Of a DNA stretch of 64,000 nucleotides, positions 16,605 to 24,730 are shown one piece after another. The notes beneath the pieces were generated by a model. It worked only from the letters and a program-made list of their open reading frames with translations. It was not told where the DNA came from and did not search any database. Both the position numbers and the translations under genes were made by a program. How positions within the stretch are numbered: position 1 is the stretch's first letter; every line of letters starts with the position of its first letter. The stretch comes from Streptomyces reniochalinae. Its GTDB lineage: Bacteria; Actinomycetota; Actinomycetes; Streptomycetales; Streptomycetaceae. Location: the NCBI RefSeq assembly GCF_003323735.1, contig NZ_QOIM01000027.1, forward strand, positions 1 to 64,000, read 5' to 3'.

Positions 16605-16840
16605 AGCGGCCCTCCGTCTCCCCAGGGAGCCGCGACGCGCTCGTTGACGGACGACAGCAGCGCGTTCAGCGAGAGCCGCACCAGCGGGACCTCCGCGATC
16701 GCCAGCACCAGGTCACCGCTGACCACCACGCCGGTGTTGAGGACCCTGTCCAGCAGATCCACCAGCGGGACGCCCAGCGGCGCCCCGCTTTCCGGGCCCT
16801 CCCACCGCACGACCTCGCCCACCTGCTCACCCACGGGCAT
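16601..16840 (-). CDS. gvpS: Gas vesicle protein GvpS (GvpA/J-like small protein)
   Basis: A 79-residue GvpA-superfamily protein: LVDLLDRVLNTGVVVSGDLVLAIAEVPLVRLSLNALLSSV matches the shell-protein fold of short helix, two beta strands and helix. It is compact, without the tail seen on GvpA or GvpJ. I prefer ATG 16840 (AGGTGAG just upstream) over GTG 16849; either start overlaps the gvpL end. It probably acts as a minor shell or nucleation component. Confidence 0.85.
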   Translation of the reverse strand: MPVGEQVGEVVRWEGPESGAPLGVPLVDLLDRVLNTGVVVSGDLVLAIAEVPLVRLSLNALLSSVNERVAAPWGDGGPL

Positions 16841-17825
16841 CGCTCTCACCTGAGTCCACGAACGAGTACGGCACCCACGGGCCGGTCAGCTCCACCTCGA
16901 CGCCCCGGCACTCCGGGCGCTCCCGCACGGCCCTGACGGCCTCGGCGACCTCGTCCCGCCGCCCCTCGGCCACCAGATACGCCGCGTTGAGCACCTGCGG
17001 TCCACGGCCGCCGGTGGCGGCCGTGTCGTGCGAACGCAGCCGCCGGCTCGCCACGGCGAGACCGCCCAGCGCCCGGTCCACCGCCTCCGCGGCGCCCAGG
17101 CCCGCCTCCTGCCGCCGCTCCCGCTCCTGCCGCACGCCCCGCAGCCGCTCCAGATACGCGTGCCCGGGGCGTGCGGCCGAGTCGCGCGCGGCCCCTGCGA
17201 CGGGCGCCGCTGTGCCACCGGGCGTGCCAGGGCCCGCTACGCCACCGGGCGTGCCAGGGTCCGCTACGCCACGGGGCTTGCCAGGGCCCGCTACGCCACC
17301 GGGCGTGCCAGGGACCGGTGTGCTCCGGTCCGTGCCGGGGCCGCGCCTGACCTCCCCGCTCGCGTAGACCTTCACGCCCCATTCGACCCGCCCGGCGATC
17401 CGCCGCAACGCGCCCAGGAAACGGCTCGCGTCGGCGCTCAGCGCGGCGCGCGCCCGCCCGTCACCCAGGTAGAGCGTGGCGAGAGGCAGCGGAAGCGTCG
17501 GCGCGGTGGCGGCCGCCGCGGCGATCACCGCGTGGTGGGCGCGGGCGCAGCGCTCCAGCTCCGCCCGGTCGCCCAGCCGCTCCCGCAGGGCTTCCTCGCC
17601 GAACGAGGCGGCGGGCACGTCCTGCACCACCGCTTCCAGCGCGCCGAAGCGCAGCAACCGCACGGGTGTGCCCGGTGCCTGCCCCGGCAGCCCGGCGAAC
17701 ACCTCCGGATCGCAGCCCTGGCAGACGGCGTAGACGTAGGTGGCGGAGCGGGCGGCGGGGGAGGAGGTGGTGGCGGTCGGCGAGGTCTCCGGTTCGGGCC
17801 CGCTGCCGCGTACCGTCTGCGTCAT
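16827..17825 (-). CDS. gvpL: Gas vesicle protein GvpL (GvpL/F family)
   Basis: A 332-residue GvpL/F-family protein, with a beta-rich N domain (TYVYAVCQGCDPE; ALEAVVQDVP) and a C domain ending in the family motif ELTGPWVPYSFVD. Between the halves lies a Pro/Gly-rich linker made of about four 9-residue repeats (VAGPGTPGG type), from a 27-nt tandem repeat at 17215-17318. The linker is likely flexible and prone to length change. The start overlaps the gvpJ stop (ATGA). GvpL/F proteins bind other accessory Gvps during assembly. Confidence 0.85.
   Translation of the reverse strand: MTQTVRGSGPEPETSPTATTSSPAARSATYVYAVCQGCDPEVFAGLPGQAPGTPVRLLRFGALEAVVQDVPAASFGEEALRERLGDRAELERCARAHHAVIAAAAATAPTLPLPLATLYLGDGRARAALSADASRFLGALRRIAGRVEWGVKVYASGEVRRGPGTDRSTPVPGTPGGVAGPGKPRGVADPGTPGGVAGPGTPGGTAAPVAGAARDSAARPGHAYLERLRGVRQERERRQEAGLGAAEAVDRALGGLAVASRRLRSHDTAATGGRGPQVLNAAYLVAEGRRDEVAEAVRAVRERPECRGVEVELTGPWVPYSFVDSGESDARG
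17215..17318 (-). repeat. 27-nt tandem repeat inside gvpL
   Basis: About 3.9 copies of a 27-nt unit (17215-17241, 17242-17268, 17269-17295, and a partial one). Units differ at only a few positions. They encode 9-residue steps of the GTPGGVAGP type and keep frame. Confidence 0.85.
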
Positions 17826-18265
17826 CTGCGCTGCCCTTCCTTGACATGGTGCCAGCTGTGGCTGCGGCTCTCGTCCCAGCCCGCGTCCCTGCGCCGGCCC
17901 CGGCCGCTCTCCCCGCCGGCCTCCGCCGGGCCCTCCTCCTCGTGGGGCCCGCCCGCCTCCAGTTCGGCGACTCGCTGCCGCAGCCGCTTGTTCTCGTCCT
18001 CGACCGCGTCCCGGTGCGCGCGGGTGGAGAGCGCCGGGTCGGTCTCCCACCAGTTGATGCCGGCCTTCTTCGCCGTCTCGACGGAGGAGACGAACAGGCG
18101 CAGCCGGATGGTCAGCAGTTCGATGTCGAGGAGGTCGATCTTGATGTCTCCGGCGATGACGATGCCTTTGTCGAGGACGCGTTCGAGGATGTCCGCGAGG
18201 TTGGCCGGGCCCGAGGGCGTGGACGGCGCGTGGCTGAGCGGGCGCTCCGCGGTGTGTTCGGTCAC
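17822..18265 (-). CDS. gvpJ: Gas vesicle protein GvpJ
   Basis: A 147-residue GvpA-superfamily protein with core NLADILERVLDKGIVIAGDIKIDLLDIELLTIRLRLFVSSVETAKKAGINWW (about residues 22-73), a coiled segment (DENKRLRQRVAELEAG) and an Arg/Glu-rich tail. GvpJ is a minor shell-related protein thought to help nucleate or cap vesicles. GTG 18265 follows the gvpZ stop by 15 nt with an AGGGGG upstream. The stop overlaps gvpL. Confidence 0.9.
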   Translation of the reverse strand: MTEHTAERPLSHAPSTPSGPANLADILERVLDKGIVIAGDIKIDLLDIELLTIRLRLFVSSVETAKKAGINWWETDPALSTRAHRDAVEDENKRLRQRVAELEAGGPHEEEGPAEAGGESGRGRRRDAGWDESRSHSWHHVKEGQRR

Positions 18266-18280
18266 GGCCGACCGGCCCCC

Positions 18281-19348
18281 TCAACGCCGCCCATCGCCGT
18301 CCTCGTCCTCTTCGCCGTCCTCGTCCTCTTCGCCATCCTCGTCCTCGTCGTCCTCGTCATCGAAGTCGTCCCCTTCGTCCTCGCCTTCCCCGTCGTCCTC
18401 GTCCCGGTCCTCGTCGTCGTCCCCGTCCCCGTCCGCGTCCTCGTGCTCGTCCGGCTCCCGGTCCTCGCCGTCGCCGCCCTCCGAGGACTCCTCGCGCTCC
18501 CGTCCCTCCTTCTCCTCCTCTTCCTCCTGCTGGACCACCTCGTCGTGGCTGCGGGAGACCTCGCCGTCGCGGATCTCGCCGCGCCAGCCGTCCACCTCTT
18601 CGGACTGGAGCGTGACGTAGCGCTGGAAGTGCTTGAGGTCAAGGCGGAGCCGCCTGCCCTGGGCGCGCCAGATGTTGCCGGTCTTCTCGAAGAAGCCGGA
18701 CGGGTAGTACTCGACGACCACCGCGACGCGGGTCAGGTTCTCGTCGAGGCGGTGGAAGCTGACGGCGCCGTTCGTGGTGCCCTTCGACCCCTCGGACGAC
18801 CACACGATCCGCTGATCCGGGATCTGCTCCGAGACGGTCGCCTCATAGCTGCGGGTCGAGGGCCAGACGCGCACCTTCCAGGTCGTCCTGGTCTCGTCCT
18901 CCTCGTCCCGCGAGACGCTGGAGACGCCGTTCATGAAGCTGCCGAAGTCCTCGAACTGCGTGAAGTGGTTGTAGACCACGCGCAGCGGCCGCCCGATGTC
19001 GACATGTTCGATGATGTTGATGGCCTTGAGGTCTCCGGCCTTGCTGCCCCCGCCCATGCCGACCGCCTCCTTGGCCTTGCCTGCCACCTTGTCCTTGGCG
19101 CTCTTGGCCTTCTCGGAGACCATCGCCTTGACCGGGTTCTCGCCCTTCAGCGCGCGGGCGGCCGTGCCGGCCAGGTCGCCGCCGCCCGCTTCCTTGAGTC
19201 TGCTCGGGTCGGCGAGGTCCGTGAGCTTGTCGGTGACCTTGCCGACGACCTGCTTGCCCGACTCGCTCAGATACTCCATGAGCTGGTCACGCAGCTGATC
19301 CAGGGGCGAGCTGCCGTCGCCGCCGCTGTTTCCGTCCTTCTCAGCCAC
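18281..19348 (-). CDS. gvpZ: Gas vesicle-associated SRPBCC protein GvpZ
   Basis: A 355-residue protein occupying the gvpZ position of streptomycete operons. Residues 1-120 are a helical, Lys/Ala-rich region; about 125-255 is an SRPBCC/polyketide-cyclase-like domain (IIEHVDIGRPLRVVYNHFTQFEDF...). A 90-residue, very acidic Glu/Asp tail follows, the last part encoded by 18-nt tandem repeats. The GTG start has GGAGGGAG upstream and overlaps gvpY by 8 nt. The role is not established; the SRPBCC fold may bind a hydrophobic ligand or the nascent shell (inference). Confidence 0.75.
   Translation of the reverse strand: MAEKDGNSGGDGSSPLDQLRDQLMEYLSESGKQVVGKVTDKLTDLADPSRLKEAGGGDLAGTAARALKGENPVKAMVSEKAKSAKDKVAGKAKEAVGMGGGSKAGDLKAINIIEHVDIGRPLRVVYNHFTQFEDFGSFMNGVSSVSRDEEDETRTTWKVRVWPSTRSYEATVSEQIPDQRIVWSSEGSKGTTNGAVSFHRLDENLTRVAVVVEYYPSGFFEKTGNIWRAQGRRLRLDLKHFQRYVTLQSEEVDGWRGEIRDGEVSRSHDEVVQQEEEEEKEGREREESSEGGDGEDREPDEHEDADGDGDDDEDRDEDDGEGEDEGDDFDDEDDEDEDGEEDEDGEEDEDGDGRR
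18301..18350 (-). repeat. 18-nt tandem repeat in the acidic tail of gvpZ
   Basis: CCTCGTCCTCTTCGCCGT recurs at 18301-18318 and 18319-18336, and a degenerate third copy follows. The complement encodes Glu/Asp hexapeptides near the C-terminus. Confidence 0.75.
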
Positions 19349-20003
19349 GGCGCTCCCTCCTGCGGTCCGAGCGGTCGGCGGACGTCCGCGCGGAACTGCT
19401 CGAGGACTGCTTGCGCGGCCGGCCGGCGGAGGAGGCGTCGGACGACGTGCTCTGACGTGCGCGTCCGCTGCCGCTGCTTCTGGAGGTCGCCGGCCGCCTG
19501 GGCCGTTCGGGCCGTGCCCCGTCCGACGCGGCGGCGCGCTTCCCGCCCGCCCCGCCGTCCTGGGACCGCTTCCGCGCCTGGGGCCTCCTCTGCTGCGGCG
19601 CGCCCTCGTCCGGGCCCTCGTCGGGGCCCTCGTCCTCGTCCTCGCCGTCGTCCCCGTCCCCGCCTCCGTCTTGCCCCTGCTGCCCGCCTTGGCCGCCGAG
19701 GCGGTCCGTGCGGGCACGCAGGGAGTCGGTCAGGCTTTCGATACGGCGGTTGGCGACCGAGCCGGCCGCGGTACGGGCCGCGGTCATCATCTGATCCTTG
19801 ACCTGGTCGGCCAGCTCCTCGAACTGGGGTGTCTCGGTGATCTTCCGGACGCCCTTGCTGATCAGCTCCTGCGGGTCGAGGCCCAGACGGCGCCCCGCCA
19901 CCAGCGACCCGACGGCGAGGGCCAGCTTGGCCTTCTTCGTACGGCCGAGGAGATATCCGCCCGCCACTCCCGCGAGGACGGCCGTCTTGCAACTGTCGTT
20001 CAT
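19341..20003 (-). CDS. gvpY: Gas vesicle-associated protein GvpY
   Basis: A 220-residue protein in the gvpY position. The N-terminus (MNDSCKTAVLAGVAGGYLLG) contains a short glycine-rich hydrophobic stretch that could insert in a membrane or vesicle, followed by a helical region to about residue 105 (ISKGVRKITETPQFEELADQVKDQMM). An Asp/Glu-rich and then Arg/Ser-rich disordered tail completes it. It is assigned mainly from operon order and this layout, and its function is unknown. ATG 20003 overlaps the gvpG stop (ATGA) and has AAGGA 7 nt upstream. Confidence 0.7.
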   Translation of the reverse strand: MNDSCKTAVLAGVAGGYLLGRTKKAKLALAVGSLVAGRRLGLDPQELISKGVRKITETPQFEELADQVKDQMMTAARTAAGSVANRRIESLTDSLRARTDRLGGQGGQQGQDGGGDGDDGEDEDEGPDEGPDEGAPQQRRPQARKRSQDGGAGGKRAAASDGARPERPRRPATSRSSGSGRARQSTSSDASSAGRPRKQSSSSSARTSADRSDRRRERRG

Positions 20004-20323
20004 GCCTGATTCCTTGGGGTCGGTGACGTCTCGGTCACGTCGGACGTGGTGTGTGCGGTGGGTGTGGTCACGGTGCGGGCGCCGGCCGTGGCGCTCGGTC
20101 CGCGCTGTTCCAGCAGGTCGAGCAGGCGTTCCTCCTCCCGCTCGAACTCCTCATCGGTGAGCTCTCCCTCCTCGTACGCCCGGTTGAGTTCGCCGAGCTG
20201 CGCCCGGACCGTCGCCGGGTCGTACAGCTCCTGTTCGGCGACGTCGAGCAGCCGGCCCGCCACCCACTCCACGCCCCGCACGGGCGCCAGCGGCAGGAGC
20301 AGTACTCCGCTGAACAGCCCCAT
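20000..20323 (-). CDS. gvpG: Gas vesicle protein GvpG
   Basis: A 107-residue protein with the GvpG pattern: hydrophobic start LFSGVLLLPLAPVRGVEWVAG, then VAEQEL, and the acidic helix LGELNRAYEEGELTDEEFEREEERLLDLLEQR. A Thr/Pro-rich tail of about 30 residues follows. GvpG is a small accessory protein that binds GvpF/L proteins during assembly. It lies 1 nt after the gvpF stop with GGGGAG upstream. Confidence 0.9.
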   Translation of the reverse strand: MGLFSGVLLLPLAPVRGVEWVAGRLLDVAEQELYDPATVRAQLGELNRAYEEGELTDEEFEREEERLLDLLEQRGPSATAGARTVTTPTAHTTSDVTETSPTPRNQA

Positions 20324-20324
20324 G

Positions 20325-21152
20325 TCAGCTCCCCACGGCGGTGGGCCGGGCGGCGGAGCCGCCGGGGGAGCCGGACGCTTCCCCCGCCGCGAAATCCGAG
20401 GCCCCCTGGGACTCCTGAGGTTCCTTAGGTTTCTCGGGGACGAAGCTGTAACACGGCAGCGGGCCCGTCAGGCGCAGCTCCACCCGCTCCCGGTGCGCGG
20501 CCGCGAACTGCTCCACCGCGGCCCTGAACCGCTCGCCGCGTTCCTGCGCGACGAGGAACGAGGCGTTGAGGACGCACCCGGGGACCTTGGGGCCCCGCAC
20601 GACCTCGTCGGCGAGCCGGACCAGCGTGCGCAGCGCCTCGTCGGCGGCCTCGGTGGCCCGCCGGGCCAAGCCCTCCGCGACCGCCTGCCCGAGCCGCACG
20701 TTGCCCTCGTAGGACGGCCGGCGCCGCACGTCCGCCGCGAGCCGCCGCACCCCCGCGTCGTCCCGCACCAGGGCCTCGACGGCGGAGTGGACCGGCATCG
20801 CCTTGAGGTTCATCTCGGTGCGGTTCTCCAGACGTTCGAGCGCCGCGAGGTGGGTGGGCGCCGCGGCGCGGACCGCCCGTTCGACCGCCGACGCGTCCTC
20901 GGCGACCATGCCGAACCGCATCGGCAGCACGGGCCCCTCGGTGCCCAGCGCGGTCAGCAGCTCCTGGTGGGCCATCAGGTCGCGGCGGCGCGCCCGCAGG
21001 TCGGGCGGTACGTCGCTGACGAGGGCCGCGAGTTCGCCTACGGGAAGGAGTTCGACCCGCGCCGGGGGCCTGCCCACACCGCGGGTGGAGGGCGGGAGGG
21101 TGCGGTCGGCGTGCACGATGCCGTAGACGTAGAGCCGGGACCCTGTGGTCAT
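20325..21152 (-). CDS. gvpF: Gas vesicle protein GvpF (GvpL/F family)
   Basis: A 275-residue GvpL/F protein with N domain RLYVYGIVHAD and ELAALVSDVPPDL, middle helices PMRFGMVAEDASAVERAV, and the C-terminal family motif ELRLTGPLPCYSFV. A short Ser/Gly/Pro tail follows. AGGAGG lies only 1 nt from the ATG at 21158 but 7 nt from the ATG at 21152, so I take the latter; it follows the gvpA stop by 2 nt. GvpF is considered an assembly partner of GvpA. Confidence 0.9.
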   Translation of the reverse strand: MTTGSRLYVYGIVHADRTLPPSTRGVGRPPARVELLPVGELAALVSDVPPDLRARRRDLMAHQELLTALGTEGPVLPMRFGMVAEDASAVERAVRAAAPTHLAALERLENRTEMNLKAMPVHSAVEALVRDDAGVRRLAADVRRRPSYEGNVRLGQAVAEGLARRATEAADEALRTLVRLADEVVRGPKVPGCVLNASFLVAQERGERFRAAVEQFAAAHRERVELRLTGPLPCYSFVPEKPKEPQESQGASDFAAGEASGSPGGSAARPTAVGS

Positions 21153-21154
21153 GG

Positions 21155-21664
21155 TCATGCCTCCTGGGTGCGCCGGGTGGCGCGGGAGCCCGCCCGGGAG
21201 GCGGAAGCCGTCCGGGACCCGGAACGGGAGCCGGAGCCGCGCCGTGCGCGGGGCGCCTCCTCGGGCTCCGCCTCGCCGTGTTCGTCGTGGGCGTCGCGCT
21301 CGTCATCGTCCTCGTCGCCCATGCCGATGGCGTCCTTGACCTTGCCGCCCACCGACTTGGCGGCCCTCTTGGCCCCGCCCTTGGCCACGCCGCCCGACAT
21401 GCCGGCGAACAGGTCGGGCACCGTGCGGCTGGACGCGTCCTGGTTGAGGTCGAGCCGGTTGCAGACCTCGGCGAAGCGGAGGTAGGTGTCGACGCTGGCG
21501 ACCACGATGCGGGCGTCGATCTTGAGGATCTCGATTCCCACGAGCGAGACCCGCACGAAGATGTCGATCACCATGCCCCGGTCGAGGATCAGCTCGAGGA
21601 CGTCGTAGAGGGTCCCGGCGCGTGGGACGCAGACCGCGGCCTCGTTGTAGGTGGTGGTCGTCAT
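21155..21664 (-). CDS. gvpA: Gas vesicle structural protein GvpA
   Basis: A 169-residue GvpA-type shell protein. Core residues about 18-75 (TLYDVLELILDRGMVIDIFVRVSLVGIEILKIDARIVVASVDTYLRFAE) give the helix, two beta strands and helix typical of the ribbed wall protein. A long tail follows (about 90 residues): Lys/Gly-rich VAKGGAKRAAKSVGGKVKDAIGM, then acidic, then Ser/Arg-rich. Cyanobacterial GvpA is about 70 residues, so this is the long actinomycete form. ATG 21664 is supported by GGGAGAG at 7 nt. Confidence 0.9.
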   Translation of the reverse strand: MTTTTYNEAAVCVPRAGTLYDVLELILDRGMVIDIFVRVSLVGIEILKIDARIVVASVDTYLRFAEVCNRLDLNQDASSRTVPDLFAGMSGGVAKGGAKRAAKSVGGKVKDAIGMGDEDDDERDAHDEHGEAEPEEAPRARRGSGSRSGSRTASASRAGSRATRRTQEA

Positions 21665-21698
21665 GGCTGGCTCTCCCTCTCGGACGGGCACGGAGCCG

Positions 21699-22124
21699 TC
21701 AGTCGTCGCTCGCGCCGCGCCGGTAGCGCCGGATCCGTCGGTACTGGGCGAGGTGGCCCTTGCTGTCGAGCTCCACCTCGTAGGTCGCCAGCAGACTGGT
21801 GGTGTCGGGGATGCGCGGAACCTCCAGCACGTCGACGTGCACCCGCCAGCCCTTCTCCGCCCTGCGCACGGCCGAGACGCCCTCGGTCTCGTGCCCGATC
21901 AGCCGGGTGAGGCTCCGCGACGCGCGCCGCGCGGCCTCCTCCGGCCCCTTGGACGCGGTGGCGGACGCCGACGTCGAGCCGCTCTGGGTGGCGCTCTTCG
22001 AAGCGGACTCCGAGGCGGCCTTCGAGGCGGATGTCGCGGCGGGGCGGGCCCGCTGTGCACGTTGCTCCGGCATGAGCACAGTCTGTTCAGGGAGGGTCGC
22101 CCTCGGCATCCGGTGCTGATCCAT
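21699..22124 (-). CDS. gvpO: Gas vesicle protein GvpO
   Basis: A 141-residue protein. The C-terminal half (ESVSALRR-like EGVSAVRRAEKGWRVHVDVLEVPRIPDTTSLLATYEVELDSKGHLAQYRRIRRYRRG) is the GvpO domain. The N-terminal half is Ser/Ala/Thr-rich low complexity (ATSASKAASESASKSATQSG). ATG 22124 is chosen because AGGA lies 5 nt upstream; ATGs at 22109 and 22073 are alternatives. It is the first gene of the operon, 34 nt before gvpA. In haloarchaea GvpO affects gvp expression; its role here is unknown. Confidence 0.85.
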   Translation of the reverse strand: MDQHRMPRATLPEQTVLMPEQRAQRARPAATSASKAASESASKSATQSGSTSASATASKGPEEAARRASRSLTRLIGHETEGVSAVRRAEKGWRVHVDVLEVPRIPDTTSLLATYEVELDSKGHLAQYRRIRRYRRGASDD

Positions 22125-22243
22125 CCGGGTCCTGGGGTCGCGCGGGCGGCCCAGTGCCACGAGTGCCGGGACCACCCCGCCCGGGCTCGTGTCCGGCGAG
22201 GCCCGCCGCACGGGGCTCCGCGCCGGCGGCTGTGCTCCTGGTA

Positions 22244-23569
22244 CTACGGCCGGCGCCTGGAACCCGACCGCACGCCGAAGCAGCGGCGCGTCGTGAGGAA
22301 GGTCCTCACCCCGCCGGAGGAGTCGGCGGGGCCGGGGGGAGAAGGCGAAGCGGCAGGCGGATGGGGAGTGGTCCCGCCGCCCGTCCGCGCCTGCCGGATC
22401 CGGCCGGGCTCCGGCAGGGTGCGGGCCAGCAGCCACGCCAGCGCGGGCACGACGACCAGCGGCGCCAGCGCCGTCCGCAGCGACGTGGCGTCGGCGAGGG
22501 CCCCGATGACGGGTCCGGCCAGACCGCCGACGCTGACCGTCAGACCGAGAGTGACCCCGCTGGCGGTCCCCACGCGTGTGGGCAGGTAGTCCTGCCCGAG
22601 GGTGACCTGGAGGGAGAAGGGGACGTACAGCCCCGCCGAGGTCAGCGCCACGCACACGTACAGGAACGGACCCGGGAGCAGCACCGTTCCGGCGACGGCC
22701 ACCACCGTGACCAGATAGGCCCGGCGGACCACGGCCACCCGGCCCCACCGGTCGGCCAGGTTGCCGCCGAGCACCGTGCCCACCGCGCCACCGAGATACA
22801 GCACGAACAGCGCGGCCGTACCCGCGGCCGTACCGCCCCCGGTGCGCTGCTGCGCGAACAGTGAGAGGAACGTGCTCAGCCCGACGAACGTGACCGACCG
22901 GCAGACGACCACCAGCGACAGGCGGACGAAGGAGCGCCTGTCGTCGCTTCCGGGGCGCGGGGCGGCACCGTCCGCGCTCCGGCCGAAGACCCTCAACGCG
23001 CGCGCGACGGGCAGATACAGCGCACCGCCCAGAACCGCGGGCAGCACGAACAGGGGTGAGTACCCCAGCCCGCCGCACGCGACGACGGCGGTCACCATGA
23101 GCGGAGCCGCGGCGAACCCGAGGTTGCCGCCCAGGGAGAACCAGCCCATCGCCGAGTGCCGCCCCCGGCTCGCGAGCCGCGCCACGCGGGCCGACTCGGG
23201 GTGGTAGGCCGCCACGCCGATCCCGGAGACGGCCACGCACAGCAGCGTCAGCGCGTAGGAGGCGCTCAGCCCGCTCGACGCGATCCCCAGACCGCCGAGG
23301 AGCGTGCCGGCGGGCAGCAGCCACGGCAGCGCCCGCCGGTCGGTGAGCGCCCCGAAGAGGGGCTGGACGACGGAGGAGAGAAGGGAGGCGGCGAGGACGA
23401 GGCCCGAGGCCGCGGCGTAGGAGTAGGCGCGCTCGGCGACGAAGAAGGGGACCAGGGCCGCCACGGCGCCCTGGTAGACGTCCACGCAGCCGTGCCCGAC
23501 GGACAGCAGGGTGATGGTCGACCTGCCCGTTCCCTCGCGCGGCGCGCTGCCCGGCGTGGTTCCCGGCAT
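22244..23569 (-). CDS. MFS exporter, fosmidomycin-resistance (Fsr) type
   Basis: A 441-residue, roughly 12-helix MFS protein with the Fsr-family signature GHGCVDVYQGAVAALVPFFV at the start and GISAYHPE-like GVAAYHPESARVARLASRGRHSAMGWFSLGGNLGFAAAP in the middle. Fsr proteins export antibiotics or small toxic molecules. ATG 23569 is where homology begins. The C-terminus carries about 50 extra residues rich in Pro/Ser/Arg. It is divergent from an AraC-type gene, which is the likely regulator. Confidence 0.8.
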   Translation of the reverse strand: MPGTTPGSAPREGTGRSTITLLSVGHGCVDVYQGAVAALVPFFVAERAYSYAAASGLVLAASLLSSVVQPLFGALTDRRALPWLLPAGTLLGGLGIASSGLSASYALTLLCVAVSGIGVAAYHPESARVARLASRGRHSAMGWFSLGGNLGFAAAPLMVTAVVACGGLGYSPLFVLPAVLGGALYLPVARALRVFGRSADGAAPRPGSDDRRSFVRLSLVVVCRSVTFVGLSTFLSLFAQQRTGGGTAAGTAALFVLYLGGAVGTVLGGNLADRWGRVAVVRRAYLVTVVAVAGTVLLPGPFLYVCVALTSAGLYVPFSLQVTLGQDYLPTRVGTASGVTLGLTVSVGGLAGPVIGALADATSLRTALAPLVVVPALAWLLARTLPEPGRIRQARTGGGTTPHPPAASPSPPGPADSSGGVRTFLTTRRCFGVRSGSRRRP

Positions 23570-23639
23570 GTATTTCGGCACGGCGCCCACGATCCGCGCC
23601 CGACGGGGTGTCCCGCTTTCGATAAACTGCCAAGCACTG
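23570..23639. promoter_or_regulatory. Divergent promoter region for the Fsr exporter and AraC regulator
   Basis: This 70-bp gap must contain both promoters. I see AT-rich TTTCGATAAACTG near 23617-23629, a possible -10/-35 zone, and no clear operator. Confidence 0.35.
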
Positions 23640-24422
23640 ATGGAAAACCGCCAGATCGACCTCACCCCCCGGGCAGGACACGGCGGCGAGGTCCGCCACG
23701 AGGCCGGTGCGCCCACCCGCTCCAGGTGGCTGACGCCGGGTGAGGTCATCGACGCGCACCGGCACGACGACCACCAGATCGTCTACGCCGCCCGCGGAGT
23801 CGTACTGGTCACCACCGGCAGCGGGTCCTGGGTCGCGCCGGCCAACCGCGCCCTGTGGATCCCCGCCGGCACTGTGCACGCGCACCAGGCCAGCGGCGAT
23901 CTGGAGCTGCACTTCCTCGGCCTGCCTGCGGCCGTCAACCCGCTCGGTCTCGACGAGCCGACGGCGCTGAGCGTCAGCCCGCTGCTGCGCGAGCTGCTGC
24001 TCGCCTCCACACGCTCGCCCGGGGACGGCAGTGACGAGCGGCGACGGCTGCGGGCCGTCCTGCTGGATCAGCTGCGCGCCTCTGCGCAGCAGCCGCTGCA
24101 CCTGCCCGCGCCCACCGTCGCGCGGCTGCGGGCCGTGTGCGACCTGCTGTACGCGGATCCGGCCGACAACCGCACGCTGGCCCAACTGGGCAGCCAGGCC
24201 GGAGCGAGCGCCCGCACCCTCTCCCGGCTCTTCCGCAGCGACCTGGGCATGACGTTCCCGCAGTGGCGCACCCAACTGCGCCTCCAGCACGCGCTGCTGC
24301 TGCTCGCCGAGCACACCCCCGTCACCGCGGTCGCGCACCGGTGCGGCTGGTCGTCGGCGAGCGCCTTCATCGACGTCTTCGGGCGCGTCTTCGGCCACAC
24401 CCCGGGCGCGCACACGGCCTGA
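23640..24422 (+). CDS. AraC-family regulator with N-terminal cupin
   Basis: A 260-residue regulator. The cupin sensor lies at about residues 30-110, with DAHRHDDHQIVYAARGVVLVTT and WIPAGTVHAH. An AraC-type double HTH covers about 165-258 (LAQLGSQAGASARTLSRLFRSDLGMTFPQWRTQLRLQHALLLLAEHTPVTAVAHRCGWSSASAFIDVFGRVFGHTPG). ATG 23640 gives the expected start; no good Shine-Dalgarno is visible, so the message may have a short leader. It probably controls the divergent exporter. Confidence 0.85.
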   Translation: MENRQIDLTPRAGHGGEVRHEAGAPTRSRWLTPGEVIDAHRHDDHQIVYAARGVVLVTTGSGSWVAPANRALWIPAGTVHAHQASGDLELHFLGLPAAVNPLGLDEPTALSVSPLLRELLLASTRSPGDGSDERRRLRAVLLDQLRASAQQPLHLPAPTVARLRAVCDLLYADPADNRTLAQLGSQAGASARTLSRLFRSDLGMTFPQWRTQLRLQHALLLLAEHTPVTAVAHRCGWSSASAFIDVFGRVFGHTPGAHTA

Positions 24423-24526
24423 GAGGCCGCGGCCGCCCCGGTTTCACCCGGCGCCGTCCCGTCCTCGTTCCCCCCGGGTCTCACCACCGTGAACGCCGGG
24501 CTCTTCGGGGTACGGGCGCCGGGCAC

Positions 24527-24730
24527 TCAGTCGCGGAACGAGCCATCCGCACGCCGGGCGTGGCCGGACAGCAGATGTCCGCACTGCGGACAGTGGCGCC
24601 GCAGCCCCCGTTTGAGGGCGTAGCCGATGCCCAGCGTGCACAGGTACACCAGGCCGACGACGGTGTGCTGCACCAGTTTTCCCAGGCCCGATTTCGTGCA
24701 GGTCGCGCAGTCGCGGCAGCCGGAAGCCAT
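24527..24730 (-). CDS. Small zinc-ribbon membrane protein of unknown function
   Basis: A 67-residue protein with cysteines C5, C8, C11 and C47, C50 (HCPQCGH) flanking one hydrophobic segment (about 18-36, VQHTVVGLVYLCTLGIGYAL). The paired CxxC motifs suggest metal binding next to a membrane helix. GAGGGGG precedes ATG 24730. It is a streptomycete-type hypothetical protein; I know no function. Confidence 0.65.
   Translation of the reverse strand: MASGCRDCATCTKSGLGKLVQHTVVGLVYLCTLGIGYALKRGLRRHCPQCGHLLSGHARRADGSFRD

Noticed and set aside
17215..17318. CRISPR-like repeats
   Set aside because: The 27-nt units are contiguous, without spacers, and in frame within gvpL; no cas genes are present.
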